From: Amoebidium appalachense
Lineage: Eukaryota > Ichthyosporea
DNA length: 64,000 bases
Direction of reading: 5' to 3'
NCBI GenBank assembly: GCA_963693365.1
Contig: CAVNZM010000007.1
Span: 10,912,001 to 10,976,000 of the forward strand
The notes beneath the pieces were generated by a model that searched no databases, was not told the origin of the DNA, and was given only the letters and a program-made list of their open reading frames with translations. This document shows positions 11,834 through 34,734 of this stretch, one piece after another. How positions within the stretch are numbered: the first letter of the stretch is position 1; each line of letters begins with the position of its first letter. The position numbers were made by a program, and so were the translations under genes.

Positions 11834-13094
11834 ATTTACTTAGTATGTGCGCGTTTGAATAACAAAGAAAGTGAGCATTTCTGGGCGTGTCACGCCTTTT
11901 GTACCCTCACGTCGCGAGGAGGAACTTCGAGGAGGGTAAAAAAATCAAGGCGAACAATGTTCCCTCTGGCGTTCACTATGACAAGAGCCCCAGGCAGTTG
12001 AGACGTGCCCAGTAGCGTTGATATAATACACATATGTATAAGCCATAAAACAATAAGTAAACGCTTCATTGGTAAGGTAAAGAATCAATATTCATGCATA
12101 TCATATATGATGGCCGTATGAATTCGTAATTCTTCTTCCTATGCACCGCCGAGGCTGGAGGGTGTTGCTCTACCTAGCTCCAACTACAGCCTTGCCTACC
12201 AAGTAGCCTGGAAACCACATAGCGCATGACAACAATCCAATGGCAGATAGCCCTTTTATGGTCCCTAGTGGACTAATTGGAAAAATGGCATATCGCTAAT
12301 ATATTTGCCATGAAAAGCCTTACTATACTCTAAAATTGAATAAAGATATACATATAACCACGTTTTTACCGACAGGTACTACACAACAGCGCCTTGGTTT
12401 TGTATAACTCACAGGAACACGAAGGATTACATCTATGTAAAGCCCAATCAAATCTTCCTGTTGATCCAGCATTTCGGCGCCAAAAAACCTTATTGCGCGA
12501 TCTGATTGGCTTTGCGAGGTCAACTGGCGGGAAAGCGAATGCGTGTACAGCCAATCACACGAGACTGGCGTGCACTGAATTTTGGGTGGTCGCAGAGTAG
12601 GGCAAACACACGCCGTACGGCTGGAAAGAGGCCTCTGCGAACCAGATGCAGACCGTAAACCTATCCAAAACCCAGGAAAGTGGGGTTGGAAATTCACCAC
12701 TTAATATCCCCCTCCGGCGGTCGTTCCCCGTTTCCCTTCCCGACGCCCCCTTTGATACCCTTACTATACAGCACCCACCGTCTATTAGGAAGCAAGCCCT
12801 GGGAATTTTGCTGAAGGAAAATGACATTCGTACGCCTTTAGTATATATTAAAATAAGAATTACCAAGGCTGTAGGTGCTCCTTACGATTTTTTTTTCGAG
12901 GTGGATCTGGTTCCTAGAAAACCAGCTGTGGTCATTACGCTATACACGCCGGCCGCGATCTATTGGTTGAGGCGATCATCTCTCTAAGTGCGGCTCACTA
13001 ATAGCCGGCCAAAATCGTCGCTTGATTGGATCAAAGTCACGCTTCTATTTTATTAATAAATCCGGAGATATATGACCCGAAAACCCACCCAGTA

Positions 13095-15512
<2,418 letters not shown>

Positions 15513-16368
15513 CGGTCTCCGATCGGTTTGCCCTGAAAGTGTGGCGGCAAATAAAAGTGTTCCTACACTACATGTGACATAAGCCACTGGAGTCTAAACA
15601 TTTATGTGTGCAACCATGACACACAAATGTGCCCATGTCACACTCATCTGCCCGTGTACACACATATATGTGCCCGGGGTGTACACACGTCACGGCGGGC
15701 TGATACGTACATGTGCAGCCTACCGTAGCCTGGTGGCCACCGTATGCGGCATAACCTTGCACATTGTGATCATACTACAGATTGAGTATCATCACACAGA
15801 AACACAAACCAAACAGTTCTCTGTTAACGTTGCTCTCGCTGGCCTCAACTGAAAGGTATTCCCTTCACTAATACTTACTGTTAACGGGATCTCAAACCAA
15901 GACTAAAACTCTTGATCCTTTCCCTTGCAATAGTAATACACTTCCGCACAATTGCAGTGGCCATGGTGTCATGCATTGGCACCCATCCACTCAACCACAG
16001 TGAATATCACTATTTGAAACACGTGCACATACACAAACACACACATACATGTGTAAGGGATTTTACCGAAAAAATTGACCTAAAGTCTTTTAAAAGTTTT
16101 TTCATGTTTTTTCGTGATCGCTTGAGCAGATCAAATTGTTTTGCTGGTATCTCAGTGTACGTGTGCAGGGGAGTATAACAACACACTAACTTAGTGACTG
16201 TGAAAACTTGGTGCATTTTGGTTGAACGGTTCCCAAGCTATTACATTTTTTATTTTTTGAAACGTGCATAACGTTATGCTCAAACCTGCATAACGTTATT
16301 GAATTTTACTTAGTAAATGTAAATTTGCCTCAAAAAAATCGTTAAAGTGCCTTGTGTGTGTACACGTG

Positions 16369-16442
<74 letters not shown>

Positions 16443-16447
16443 CACAC

Positions 16448-16486
<39 letters not shown>

Positions 16487-16573
16487 CACACGACACACAC
16501 ACACACAGTGACACACAGTGTCACACACACACTCTCTCTGAGTCACATGTGCACACACACGCACACCGTCACA

Positions 16574-16656
<83 letters not shown>

Positions 16657-16718
16657 ACCGTGACACACACACACACACACATACATACACACACTGTAGC
16701 ACAAATGCACACACACAT

Positions 16719-16774
<56 letters not shown>

Positions 16775-17281
16775 ATGTACACACTTCATAAACGAGACAA
16801 CGGTGATTTAGCTGATATATATATAGAATTCACAACAAAATAAACCCTTACTAATGTTTCATATTCACAAGTACACGAGCGGCAATAGTCGCCGACGGAA
16901 TGCAAAATGTGACAGGTACATCTAACACACATAAACATGGTATCGTAGAGAGTGGTGGTATACAACAACGCAGGGAGGAAAAACTGTTGGAGACCACTAG
17001 CTAAGGCAACTGCTATCTGCTACTGCTACTGCTAAAGTCAATCTGATGGCACCATTATACTACTATTTGTGTTAGGGTTGTTACTACATTCTAACCCGTT
17101 AACATTGTTTGGGCAGTCAACTCTTTGTGCACCACCGTGCACTGCTATGCCCGGTAACTACCCAATCTATTATACAAAAACCGTACACTGTAGTACCACT
17201 AGCACTATAAACTAGTACCCTCGCTAGCATAACTAATACTGCTCGTATTCTGCAAGATAAGCTTCTATCAGAGAATCGAAC
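15513..17281. repeat. Noncoding DNA with a compound (CA)n tract
   Basis: No gene is recognised. From 16371 to about 16780 is a compound (CA)n array with interruptions. At 16515-16575 the array contains a segment (CAGTGTCACACAC, then CTCTCTCTGAGTCACATGTG) that recurs at about 19070-19120, so it is a third partial copy of the dispersed repeat at 18560-19760. Confidence 0.6.
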
Positions 17282-18107
17282 TCAGCATCTTCCGCATCTA
17301 GGCATGTCGCTGTCTCCTGGTACCGTGTCTGCTGGTTGTTCGACAACGGGATTGCTGGGAGGGGGCACCGCTTGTGGTTGGGCTACTCCTCTTCCCCTTC
17401 CTCTATTGCCTCCCTTTGCTCCCCCCCTCTCTCCTCTTGCCCCCCCCCCCCTTCCACCCCTGATCCCTCCATTTCCCCTCCCCCTCGACGCCTTCCCTGC
17501 TGTTTCGTGTTGCACCCCTGTTTCCCCCGACACGATTTCTGCCGCTGCTGCCGCCGCCACCTCGAGAGTTTTTGCTTTCCTGTTTGCTTTGTTGGGGGCT
17601 TTCTTTGCAAGTGCCTTGAGTTCACGCACATAGACACTCAAGTGACAGTTGGTAGCCACGGTGATAAGGCGCTCCACCAGTGCACGTTTCGGTGTTCCGC
17701 ATTGCACGCACGTTTCCGCAAGACTTGCATCGTCATGGTGGATTTTTGACTGCGTACTCGCACAGAAGCACAGCTACGGTTCTGTGGTTGCCTGCGGGTA
17801 GATATGTAGACACGAACGACCCCAGCAATGCCTCAAGCAATACGTAAACTCGCCTAACAATCCTGCTTGCAACCCGGGACGGGTAAGTGAAACCTCCCCG
17901 TGATGTAGCTTGAATGAGGCGGAAATGCGTGTCGGTTTCAATCTCATTCGGATCCGTGGTCTCCAGTGGTGCACGGCACGTTGTGCATCCCACACCACGC
18001 TCACCAACTGCGTGGACGCAGAATCCGGTGCGGTAGGCTAGCACTTGTGGTTTCTGTATTGCCATACCAATGTTGTACAACATGGTCCCCCTCATGGTGT
18101 TGTACAA
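17282..18107 (-). pseudogene. Transposase-like remnant with frameshift
   Basis: Two adjacent minus-strand frames (17733-18107 and 17282-17707) read as one broken protein. The first has a Cys cluster (GVGCTTC), then RGGFTYPSRVASRIVRRVY, reminiscent of the C-terminal region of several eukaryotic DNA-transposon proteins. The second starts near a conserved-looking HLSVYVRELKALAKK helix and ends in an RGG/Gly-rich basic tail. The family is not identified. It could instead be a degenerate host gene. No termini or target-site duplication were found. Confidence 0.3.
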
Positions 18108-18559
18108 CGGAAGTTGTTGTTTTGTACGGGTCTAAGGGAGCAGAGTGCACAGAGGTGTCCTGTAAAACACGACCAACACAATAAAGAGAGGGCAATCGGA
18201 GTTGTTCACGACACTTGAAAGATTTCAACAACAACTAACTTTTATTGTGCTCTCCGCCTTTTTGTACTGGCCATTTATCATCTTATCTCAACTAAAAGAA
18301 GAGAACCAATCGGTTCCTTCAGATGATAGAAAAATACATACCAACAGAGCATGTATGCGGCCCCAGGCGGTCCCCAAGTACGCGGGGGCGGGATAGGCGG
18401 GAACAGGCTAAGTACGTGACTGGGAAGAGCAGGAATAAACAGATAGACTATTCTATCATAACAAATATGGTGTTCACGATATATGTATACCGCCTCAGGC
18501 ACTAACTGGCCCACATTCGGGCCGGAGATGGAAAACCCAACATGATTGCAGTCACTGAG
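18108..18559. other. No gene recognised
   Basis: Short frames only. I see no motif or repeat beyond an approximate GTTGTACAAC repeat near 18071-18110. Confidence 0.4.
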
Positions 18560-19760
<1,201 letters not shown>

Positions 19761-20479
19761 TTTGTTTGATCAAGCGATCACGGCAATGTTAACGTCCCGG
19801 CTCCCTCTCCTTCGTGTTGGGGGGGATTTGGGGGGGGGGGGGGGGGGAGAAGAAAAAGATCACGCGCAAAAGCCTGAAAATGTTACTAAAGACAAAGAGC
19901 TTGGTTCATCAAAAGCAAGCAATGGCAAGGGCCATACATACGTATCGCCTACATGTCCAAGGAGGTCAGCAGGGTCAGGATCTTTTTGTGCAGACATGTG
20001 TGTTATCGGTTGGTCTATTACTCCACCGCAACTGCAAGCCATACAAACCATCCCTTTACACTGATGAAAGGTGGTGTACTGAGCAGAAAGAGAGGGCCAT
20101 ACGTGGAGTGCGAGGCCTGGGAGTGAGGCTGAGGTTCCGAGGGAAGTTCGCAACTCTGTTCGCAACTGGGCCGGGAAAAACAAGGCGAGCCAATCGTTCG
20201 TAAGTTGTTTTAGCTATAAATGGAAATTCTTCAAAAGTGCGCGAAATCGCTCAGTAGCCCTAAACTGGGGTTCTATTTCCAAGGGTCTCTATTGCCGGTT
20301 GGAAATCTTTTTTTTTTTCTTTTGGAAATCTGGTGGTACACTTTTTTTTTCACCGAAGATATATGTGGTGACTATTTTAGAACAAAGAAATAAGTAACAA
20401 AAACGAGTTTCGGGAGCGTTTTACTTTTAGTATAGTTAGTGTAGCTATATGCAACCTGCAAAATATAAAAAATCAAGTC
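19761..20479. other. No gene recognised
   Basis: A G-run lies at about 19820-19850. No motif or recognisable frame is seen. Confidence 0.4.
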
Positions 20480-21295
20480 TTGCAAAAACTCTTAGCTGTC
20501 ACGTCAACTTTTTTTCCCGATTCTTCACCATGGCAGTGCGGCTTTGTCTATTCCTACTGCTGTGAGAGTGTGGGGACATCTCCCTTCCGCGGAGTTTCTC
20601 GCTTGAGGAGTGGTTTCTTCGACATCTGGTGGCCCACTGCAACTTCCGGTGACTTCTACACGCTATCTACGCTTCTACGCGAGCTATTGGCGGTGGGCTG
20701 CTGCAACTTCAACTGCTTCTGCGCTGCGTGAGTGGAGGGGTAGCTACTGGGTCGTCGAGGAGCTTTCCTTGTGGCTGCCGTGTTTTCAGCCTTCAGCAGT
20801 ATGGCAATGACTGGGTTTGCTTGCATGCATTCTGTAGTTGTGTTTTCCTGTGTGTCCTGCCACAACTAGGCCACCTTATCAAAGAGTTAGAGACAGCTTC
20901 TGCGGGTTTTCTAGGGGACGGGCCCGTGGGGATTGTTTTCTCGCTTGGATTTGGTCTGCATTGCTCTTTAAAGGGCTGACTTGCTTGCTGTGCCCTGGTA
21001 GGCTTTGAGGGGGGCCTGTTGGGGGGCAGCAGTAATGATGTCTTCTTGCGGAGTGTGGTCTGGTCATCATCGCTGCATATGACTAGTTGGAGCAAACTAG
21101 TTTCACGCATACACGTGCACTTGTACCTTTGCCCGCTGGTGTCCTTTGGTCACTTGTTGTTTTATTTTTTATTTCATCGCTGTGGCTCTTTCGAAGTCGG
21201 TTATTTTGGTGGTCATGTAGCCTGTTGCTGCACTTGCCTTCATATCCCCTGGACCACTGATCAATAAATCCCAGTCAAGAGAAAAAAAAAAAAAA
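20480..21295 (+). other. Possible retroposed transcript ending in AATAAA and an A-run
   Basis: The block ends with AATAAA at 21263-21268 followed by 14 A at 21282-21295, the arrangement of a polyadenylated cDNA insert. Its left part (about 20497-20537) matches, inverted, the 101-bp repeat unit at 2567-2768. Frames of 70-85 codons exist but none is recognisable. No target-site duplication was found, so a genuine transcript end is an alternative. Confidence 0.3.
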
Positions 21296-21735
21296 CTCTT
21301 TCTCACACGTTTGGCCGCCGGGTTTCGGAGGATCCTGGAATTTGGAACAAGGCTTGCGTTGCGTATAAAAGCTGGAGCGCGCATGTCACACGCCATAGTC
21401 GCTCCTAAAAACGTTCCAAAAACTTCAAAGTTGAACGAAGACACAAGTTTTTCTTGGAGTCCGAGAGTCCCCAACGCGAGGAAAACAACGTGCGTGAGAG
21501 AGGAGAAGATCCGGTTGAGGTACAAGAGTTAGTTTTCGATCCTCCGAGAGATTCTTTTTTATGTTCTTGTGAACACAAGAAGCTGAAACACAGAAGCATA
21601 ACCAAACAAGCTCGAGCAGTTGACCTCTGTATTGCTTTCGTTGTCCTCTAGAGATATCCTTTTTGACTATGGCATGGTCTCACCCGACAAGCAATAGCAG
21701 CACATGCACACATACACGTCACATACACACACACA

Positions 21736-21832
<97 letters not shown>

Positions 21833-21999
21833 ACACGTTTGCATTTGTGTGTGTTTTTGGGCTCACTGACTCGCTCACTTGCTCAATCATTCATTCACTC
21901 ACTCCCTAATGATCATTCACTTCACTCAACCCTTTTTGCTGTGGAGTTGTAGCCGATAATCTATGCCTGAAACGTATGGTATACACACAGCACACCAAG
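21296..21999. repeat. Upstream flank of the PLAC8 gene with a (CA)n tract
   Basis: A nearly perfect (CA)n microsatellite occupies about 21721-21836. The remainder up to the ATG at 22000 shows no coding frame and presumably holds the 5' UTR and promoter of the PLAC8 gene. Confidence 0.6.
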
Positions 22000-23097
22000 A
22001 TGGCCGAATCTGGAGAGTACAAGCACGGGATGTGTGGCTGCTGCGGAGACATAGGCACCTGCTGGTATGTTGTTACATCTTTAGCCAGCGCGAAGTTTTA
22101 CTCCAGTTATATATAGGAAACCGTGCCTCAACTCATATGATACCGTTATCCCTATCAACGTTGCTTGCAACTCCATGTTCGTCTGGAATATCTGGTATAC
22201 GCAGGGGGGTTACATGCATTGGGGGGATGTGGGGGCCTTCCTGCGGCAAAACTTATCTTTCCTAGGTTGAGTTGATGGGAATCAAACCACTGTGCTCTGA
22301 TAGTCTAAAAGCCTAGGGATTGCATTCTCGTTTTATTTTGCATAATGCCATGCTGTGATTCGAATTCAGTCTGTCTACTGGCCATGGGTGGATTTGGCTT
22401 GCAACTGAGGGTGGTAGTCAGGTGCACCTATTCTAGGCCTAGGCGTATCACCATTGCAAATTCATATATAGAGTCTGCATACGTGGCTAGCCTGCAGAGG
22501 CTGATGATCATGTTGTAATCGTTTTGGGTTCCGATTTCAGCTCATTGATGAGGACTCTGCCAGCCATAGCTATGCGGTAGGCTAATTTTTGTGTCTCAGC
22601 CTACGGTGAGCGAACAGAGCGAAGTTCGTACCATTCACCATCTGATTCTGCCTACTACCATCAACTGGCCAGGTTTCAAATGGGCCATAACCCTAACACG
22701 TTTTTATTTACAGCTTTGTGACCTGGTGCTTCCCATGTGCCCAGGGCAAGTATCGTGGAGAGGTCAGGGGTGAGGTAGGTGGCCCAGACTTTGCCCCGGG
22801 GGGGGGGGGGGGGGGGGGGGCAGGCACCGAGTGTGCAGGCTAACCGTTGCCTGTTTGTTGCAGGGATTCAACACGCTGCACTGCCTCATCAGCTGGTGTG
22901 TGCCGTGGGTCGGGGAGTATCTGCTGCGGTCCAGTGTGCAGCAGGCATACGGCATACGGGAGGGGGGCTGCACGACCTGCATGGCCGTGTGCTGCTGCCC
23001 ATGCTGCGCCACCATCCAGGACGCACGCGAGATCCGCCACCGCAAGGACACAGCAACAATCGTCAGCGCTCAGCCCCAGCCTATGGAAAAGTCCTAG
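22000..23097 (+). CDS. PLAC8 (cysteine-rich) domain protein
   Basis: There are three exons, 22000-22064, 22714-22774 and 22864-23097, with matching phases and GT-AG introns. The product is 119 aa. It begins MAESGEYKHGMCGCCGD and continues with a Cys-rich hydrophobic segment (TCCFVTWCFPCAQGKYRGEV). The C-terminal exon carries the family signature near residues 85-100 (CMAVCCCPCCATIQDAREI). PLAC8/cornifelin/FWL family members are small, Cys-rich, membrane-associated proteins implicated in cell-size control or metal handling in different lineages. The specific role here is unknown. The central Cys-rich hydrophobic segment is likely membrane-associated. A possible poly(A) signal AATAAA is at 23346-23351. 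Confidence 0.88.
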
Positions 23098-23345
23098 TCC
23101 CCCCGCCATCATCCTTGGCGCTGGATTCATAGTCCTAAATAGTTCATATCGTGTGAAATGCACCTGTACCCACTGCTGGGATGGAGACTAAAACAATGTT
23201 TTATGCATGTGTATGTGCCTTTTAGGCATGTACTGAATGATTCAATGTGCGGTGCCGCACTGTGGTATGATGACGATATATAGCACCCAGTCTTCTTGTA
23301 TCAGTAACTGTGATGATGATTATCAACCACAAATACTTTCCAAAA

Positions 23346-23351
23346 ATAAAA
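23346..23351 (+). terminator. Candidate poly(A) signal of the PLAC8 gene
   Basis: AATAAA lies about 250 bp past the PLAC8 stop codon, with an A-rich stretch around it. No other candidate is seen between the stop codon and the dispersed repeat at 23410. Confidence 0.4.
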
Positions 23352-23409
23352 AGAAAATATTAGGATGTTCATGCAGTCTTGAGGACTAATGAGTCCAACA
23401 TGATGGAAG

Positions 23410-24040
23410 ATGGATGTCTATTGGCGTGATATCGTGAAACTTTCCTAATGCTTAGTTCTGGACCTTTTCGCCCATATCATAAGGTTTTAAATGGCATCGT
23501 GTCACCAGGTCCTGACTTCACACAGTATTCAGTACTATGTGCCGTGTGGAACACATTTTTGAAGCCCTTAGCTTTGTATCTTCGACACCAGCTCACAGGG
23601 GTATCTATTTCTAGGGCAGATGGACGTGTCTCGCCTGAGTGATTCGTAAAAGTTAATTCGCCTTTGTGTGCATGTGTGTAATGGCCCGGCAAGCCCGCCT
23701 TTCAGACTGAGTGTTGGCCAATGAATGATACTGTGTGTGTGTGTTTTTTTTTTTTTTTTTTTGGGTTGGGGGGGGGGGGGGGGGGGGGGGATGGGGGGGC
23801 AGGCATGTGTGCAACTATTTATGTGTTAGTAACTAGTGAAAGGATCATAATTTTATTCTCCCCACCATATCAGTGCGTTCTTATGTGCATGTGTGCATGC
23901 GCACGCACGTGCTTTCTTCTAAAGATTTGATAGGATAGCACGGGTTACCCAACCAACCGTGCAAACTGACGTTGAAAATATAACAAAGAAAACTGAGGGT
24001 GGGAGGAGGAGGAGGAGGAGGAGGTGGTGGTGGTGGTGGT

Positions 24041-24071
<31 letters not shown>

Positions 24072-24150
24072 GGTACGTTGGTACTGCCGGCTACGGTTAC
24101 CTCCCTTCAAATTGTGCAAAGCCTCTGAGCAGTTGAATATTGAGTTTGTG
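23410..24150. repeat. Dispersed repeat A, copy 2
   Basis: Diverged direct copy of 18560-19760, beginning TTGGCGTGATATCGTGAAAC. It keeps the T-run plus G-run block (23744-23790) and GGGTTACCCAACCAACCG at about 23943, but lacks the 194-bp TG array and has an extra block near 23500-23600. Confidence 0.65.
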
Positions 24151-25923
24151 GCGATTGCTCACGCGAAGCAGAGAACCTTTGGTTACGATCATACCCTTAC
24201 ATGAGATAGTAGTCATATGTTTGTGTCAGTACTTTGCCGATGGCCTGCCTTTTTTTGGGGGGGGGGGGGGGGGGGGGGGGGAGGGGGAGGGGGGAAGAGA
24301 GGCCTTCCCCCCCCCCCCCCCCCCCCTCCCCCCCCCACAAAAAAAAAAGCTGATCACAAGGTGGGTGGGGCCCACCCAACCCTCTCCGTGGGGATGAACC
24401 CCCCTGAGCTTCCTTTCCGGTGGTGTGCTGGGATGGGTCCCCCCGGCGGTGTGTGGCTCCCCCAAGTACCCCCATCCCCTACCCCCTGGTGGGTGGGTCC
24501 CCCAAGTGGTCCTCCCCCCTTCCCCCCCCCCCCCCCCCCCCCTCTCCCCTCTTCCCCTTACCCCCTCCCCCCCCCGGGGGTGGGTTTCCCACTGGGTCCC
24601 CCCCCCCCCCCCCCCTCACCCCGGGTGGACGGGTCCCCCCCGTGGGTGGGTCTCCCAAATGGGTCCTCCCCTTCCAACCACCTCACCCTCTCCGGTCCCC
24701 ACCGGGTCCCAAAAATGTTATGTGTGTTCTGATCAGCACATTTAAAATTGGTGGGGGCAACGTTAGAGTATTGGCTTTGTGTGTGTTTTTTCCAATATTG
24801 TGTTGTGTGTGAAAATGTGCTTGTGTGCGTGTGATGTCTCAAATATCACTGTTATTGGTGTGCGTTTAAGTTGTGGGACGGTGTGTTTTCGCCGTATGCA
24901 TGGTACCTCCAGGTCCGGCACCAAACTAACGGGGAGAAGGCACGAAGTCAATAACTTATTTATTTATTTATTTTTATTTTTTTTTTTTTTTTTTGGGGGG
25001 GGGGGGGGGATGGAGGGTGGGCCCTCCGGCTAGCAAGGGGGAGGCCCTGGGGGGGGGGGGGGGGGGGAGGAGACCCACCACCCACCTCAGTAGGTGAGTT
25101 ATTCCCCCCCCCCCCCCCCTCCCCCTCCCCCCTCCCCCCTCCCCCTCCCCCCTCCCCTCACTGGGGTGGGGGTGGTGGGGAAGAGGCCCTCCCCACAGGG
25201 TACCATGAATATATCAGATAACCTGAGCATATAATAGTACTACGACTTATGTAGCAGCGGTTTACATACATTCCCAAAACGTAAACTTGGAAGCTTATAT
25301 TAGAAGGACTCATACAAAACGTAAACATTAAGGCTTATATTTAAAGGACTCATATAAAACGTAAACATCGAGGCCTATATTTGAAGGACTCATACAAAAC
25401 GTAACATTGAAGCTTATATTAGTTAGACTCCCGGAATCACTTGAAACTCAGGCTACACCGTACGGTCATGTGTGAGCTCCCCACCTTCTCTTCCTCCCCA
25501 CTCCCCCCCCCCCCTCTCCCCATCCCCGCCCACCCCTCCCCCCTCCCCCCCCCCCCCCCCCCCCCCTCTCCCCCTCCAACACACATACATTCCCTGCCAT
25601 ACAGACACGTACACGAACACTGCAGGTGTGAACACCTGCACGATAACCTTTCCTCCAATAATTCATAGTTTAGCGATAGTTAACCGTAACGAATACAGCA
25701 AGCTTTGGTGGGTGAAAAATGCAGTCACCGCTCGAAGTAACGCCCCCCCACCCTGGTTACACTTCGGGGGGGGGGGGGGGGGGGGGGGGGGGGAGAGAGA
25801 GGGGGGGGGGGGGGGGGAGGGGGGGGGCCTTATTTCGTGGGGGACACCATATCGTAATGTGTCCGTATTCAAATCCAGCTCGAGGCCCCAAATCGGTGAC
25901 ATCCCAGGGGGGCGCTACATTGG

Positions 25924-25988
<65 letters not shown>

Positions 25989-26394
25989 GGCTGTCTTGTG
26001 GCGGTGCTATAACGTGCAGTGACTGTAGATGTTTGGCAATCTCTCGGACGCACGTGGGGGGGGGGGAGGAGGGGGTGGGGGGGAGGGGGCACCATCCTGC
26101 ACGTGGAGGGTGGCTCTCCCCCCCTCCCCCGCCCAGGTGGGGCGTCGATATTTAGTGGTTTTTGAATATGAAGTTGGGGGGGGGGGGGGGGGGGGGGGGA
26201 GGGATTAGTATATATGGACGTCCCCGGGGATGGTAATCCTCTCCTCACTCCCCCTCCGGTAGCCGCAGGGGTGGGTGGGTCCCCCCCCCCCCCCCGTGCG
26301 CATGATGGCCAAATTTCAACATCTCTTTTCCACCCACCAATGGGCTATATTCGTGCCCGTAATTGCAACTATTAATAGACTACGAATCATTGCA
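24151..26394. repeat. G/C homopolymer-rich region with a 40-bp tandem repeat
   Basis: No gene is recognised. Many G- and C-runs of 15-60 bp occur, the longest an uninterrupted G-run at about 25924-25987. At 25276-25434 a 40-bp unit starting AAAACGTAAACAT is repeated four times with few changes. Frames here encode only poly-Pro or poly-Gly. Confidence 0.75.
25276..25434. repeat. 40-bp tandem repeat, four units
   Basis: Units start at 25276, 25316, 25356 and 25396. Each carries AAAACGTAA, then GCTTATAT or a variant, then GGACTCATAC or a variant. The fourth unit is 39 bp and diverges at its end. Confidence 0.9.
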
Positions 26395-26426
26395 CTTGCC
26401 ACGTCACCTTGCCGTATTCTGACGTG

Positions 26427-26510
26427 CCAGCCCCACCCTATGGCATGCAGCCAGACACCAAGATGGGTGTGCCCCAGTACCAGTCATACCAAAATGCCCC
26501 ACAGTCCTTC
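26427..26510 (+). CDS. Possible terminal coding exon, gene unknown
   Basis: After a plausible acceptor (GACGTGCCAG, pyrimidine-rich upstream) the frame reads PPYGMQPDTKMGVPQYQSYQ and ends a few residues later at a TAG. The Pro/Tyr/Gln-rich tail resembles the cytoplasmic tails of small membrane proteins. No upstream exon was identified; the nearest plus-strand gene is PLAC8, which already has a stop in its last exon. It may be a chance frame. Confidence 0.25.
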
Positions 26511-26996
26511 TAGATCATGGCCGATCTAGATGGATTGTGCAGTACATCTACTCGGTGGAACTACCAACATCAACAGCAGGTCAAATAATAGTGGTGTGTA
26601 GTATTATGTAGGCAGCTGTATAACTAATATTAGTCATCGTACCAGGCTCCATGTCTTCATGTGAAATGGAATGGCCATTTTGTCACAGCATTATGTCATG
26701 TGGCCACCACTTGAAAATGGTATTACGAAGCACATTTGCATTTTATTCTAATGATAGCAAAACCTTGCTCGGCTCCTCTCAGTCTATATACAGTCTGTGT
26801 GTCCGTGCCATGCCACCATCACGCATGATTATTGACCAATAAGAATGCAGGTAGAATCGTGCACCGCAGTAATATTCGATAAAGGGTGCTCACAAGAGAC
26901 AACCCTCTTACTAATCTACCAGATCTCACTGGCACTTTAACACACCCAAGGTGCCTACCCTAGCACCCCCTTAAAGAAACCACTACTCCCTGCATG

Positions 26997-33393
<6,397 letters not shown>

Positions 33394-34734
33394 GCTGTGT
33401 GCGTGCGTGCGTGCATGGGTGTGTATGTGTGTGTGTGTGTGTGCGTGCGTGTATGTGTGTATTATGATGTGTTTTCGTGTGTGCGACCATAGGTGTTCGC
33501 AAAAGTGTGTCGCGCATGTTTGTGGTTTCTGTTTTTCGGCATGATTTCAACTAGTAAGCGAGTGCGTGAAGGAGGGCTTCTGGTTAGCAGGTGTATGGTC
33601 AGGATGAAAAGCACAAACTTTTAAAGCAACCCTCCTAATGGTATTCACTGCTTGAGGGAGCATTCGCCGTGCCCCAGGTGTGTTTTGTTGAAATGCCATG
33701 ACGGGGTGCCACTCTATTATTGTGAGCTATTGAGTAGTCGCGCTACCCTGCTTCTGGTCGGTGGACAAAGTGGCGACCTCCTGGCTGTAACGAGACTACG
33801 GGTAACTAGTGTGGCTGTACAGCGTGTTGGGTGGTGGGTGGTTGTGCGCACGCTTATCCAAGTGTAAGTCTTTGGTGCCCCAAGTTTTACGAAACCAACC
33901 GCCCAAGCCTTGAACCAGCCCTCATTCCTTTGCCTAGACCTGTTGACTGCTTAGATCCTTCGTTGGCCTGTACCTGCTTTGCGGACACCTACTTCTTAGC
34001 TGGCTATAGGCGGTGTGGAGAGGTCACAAGTCTTTCGTGCTGCTGTACGTGTTCAACCCTATTCAAAAGGTTTTCCCCCCGTCTTCCCCCCTTCAGTGCT
34101 GTGTGTTTTTTTAGCTCAGTGCTTCACAATGTGCCTCACCGAGTGTCGTAAGCGTCTCATGGAATGCAGTTGTGGTGCACTTTTGACCTATCAAAAGGGT
34201 TGGAGGGGCCAGGAGGGGCTTCAATTTGGAGTGATATGATTGGTTACAAAAAACACAAACATTTGATTGGCTTTCTGCTCACCCACCTGCATACCACAGG
34301 GAGCAAAGTGTTGAAGGTTTTGCACGCGGCCTCACGTGCATGCACACAGCCGCTGCAAGTTCCAAGACTATAGTAGTAGACGCACTTCCAGCGCACACGC
34401 ACATACACTTGCACCTGCACATTGCAGGCATTGCATGCACGTACACCATAGTCACCCGGCCTCTATAGAGACGGAGAGCTCCGCTATGTTGGGCTCCCGC
34501 ACTTTGACACGTGAGAGACCCCAAGCCCTCTGTAATCCCTCGCTTTGCATGCTTTTGTCCGATATGCCATCACAGCGTAAATATACAGATGTAGGGATTT
34601 TAGATATACAGGTTGGTTGTGAAACGGAAAAATAGACAGTTTAGTAGTTCTCTCGATCCTTTGTTATGAAGTAGAACACAGCCCCTCGCCGCTGCGTTAC
34701 TTCTGAGCTTATTTTAGACGCAACTGCTCTCTCC
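33394..34734. other. No gene recognised
   Basis: This holds the 5' flank of the oxidoreductase gene, including GT-rich sequence at 33415-33460. No motif or domain is seen in the short frames. Confidence 0.4.

Larger units (their letters stand above)
10114..13094. mobile_element. 2.98-kb insertion of unknown class within the LINE RT domain
   Basis: The RT coding region stops at 10113 and resumes at about 13095, and the two edges share GATCCCCTT (10105-10113 and 13095-13103), a possible 9-bp target-site duplication. I found no convincing terminal inverted repeats. Near the left end is a perfect 11-bp hairpin (arms 10141-10151 and 10157-10167, 5-nt loop). It carries a plus-strand frame for a charged protein (10600-11540) and a minus-strand frame (11537-11833). 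The rest (11834-13094) has only short unrecognised frames. A DNA transposon is one possibility given the 9-bp duplication, but the class is not established. Confidence 0.5.

Noticed and set aside
25276-25434. CRISPR-like array
   Set aside because: The 40-bp units are contiguous with no unique spacers, and the context is eukaryotic.
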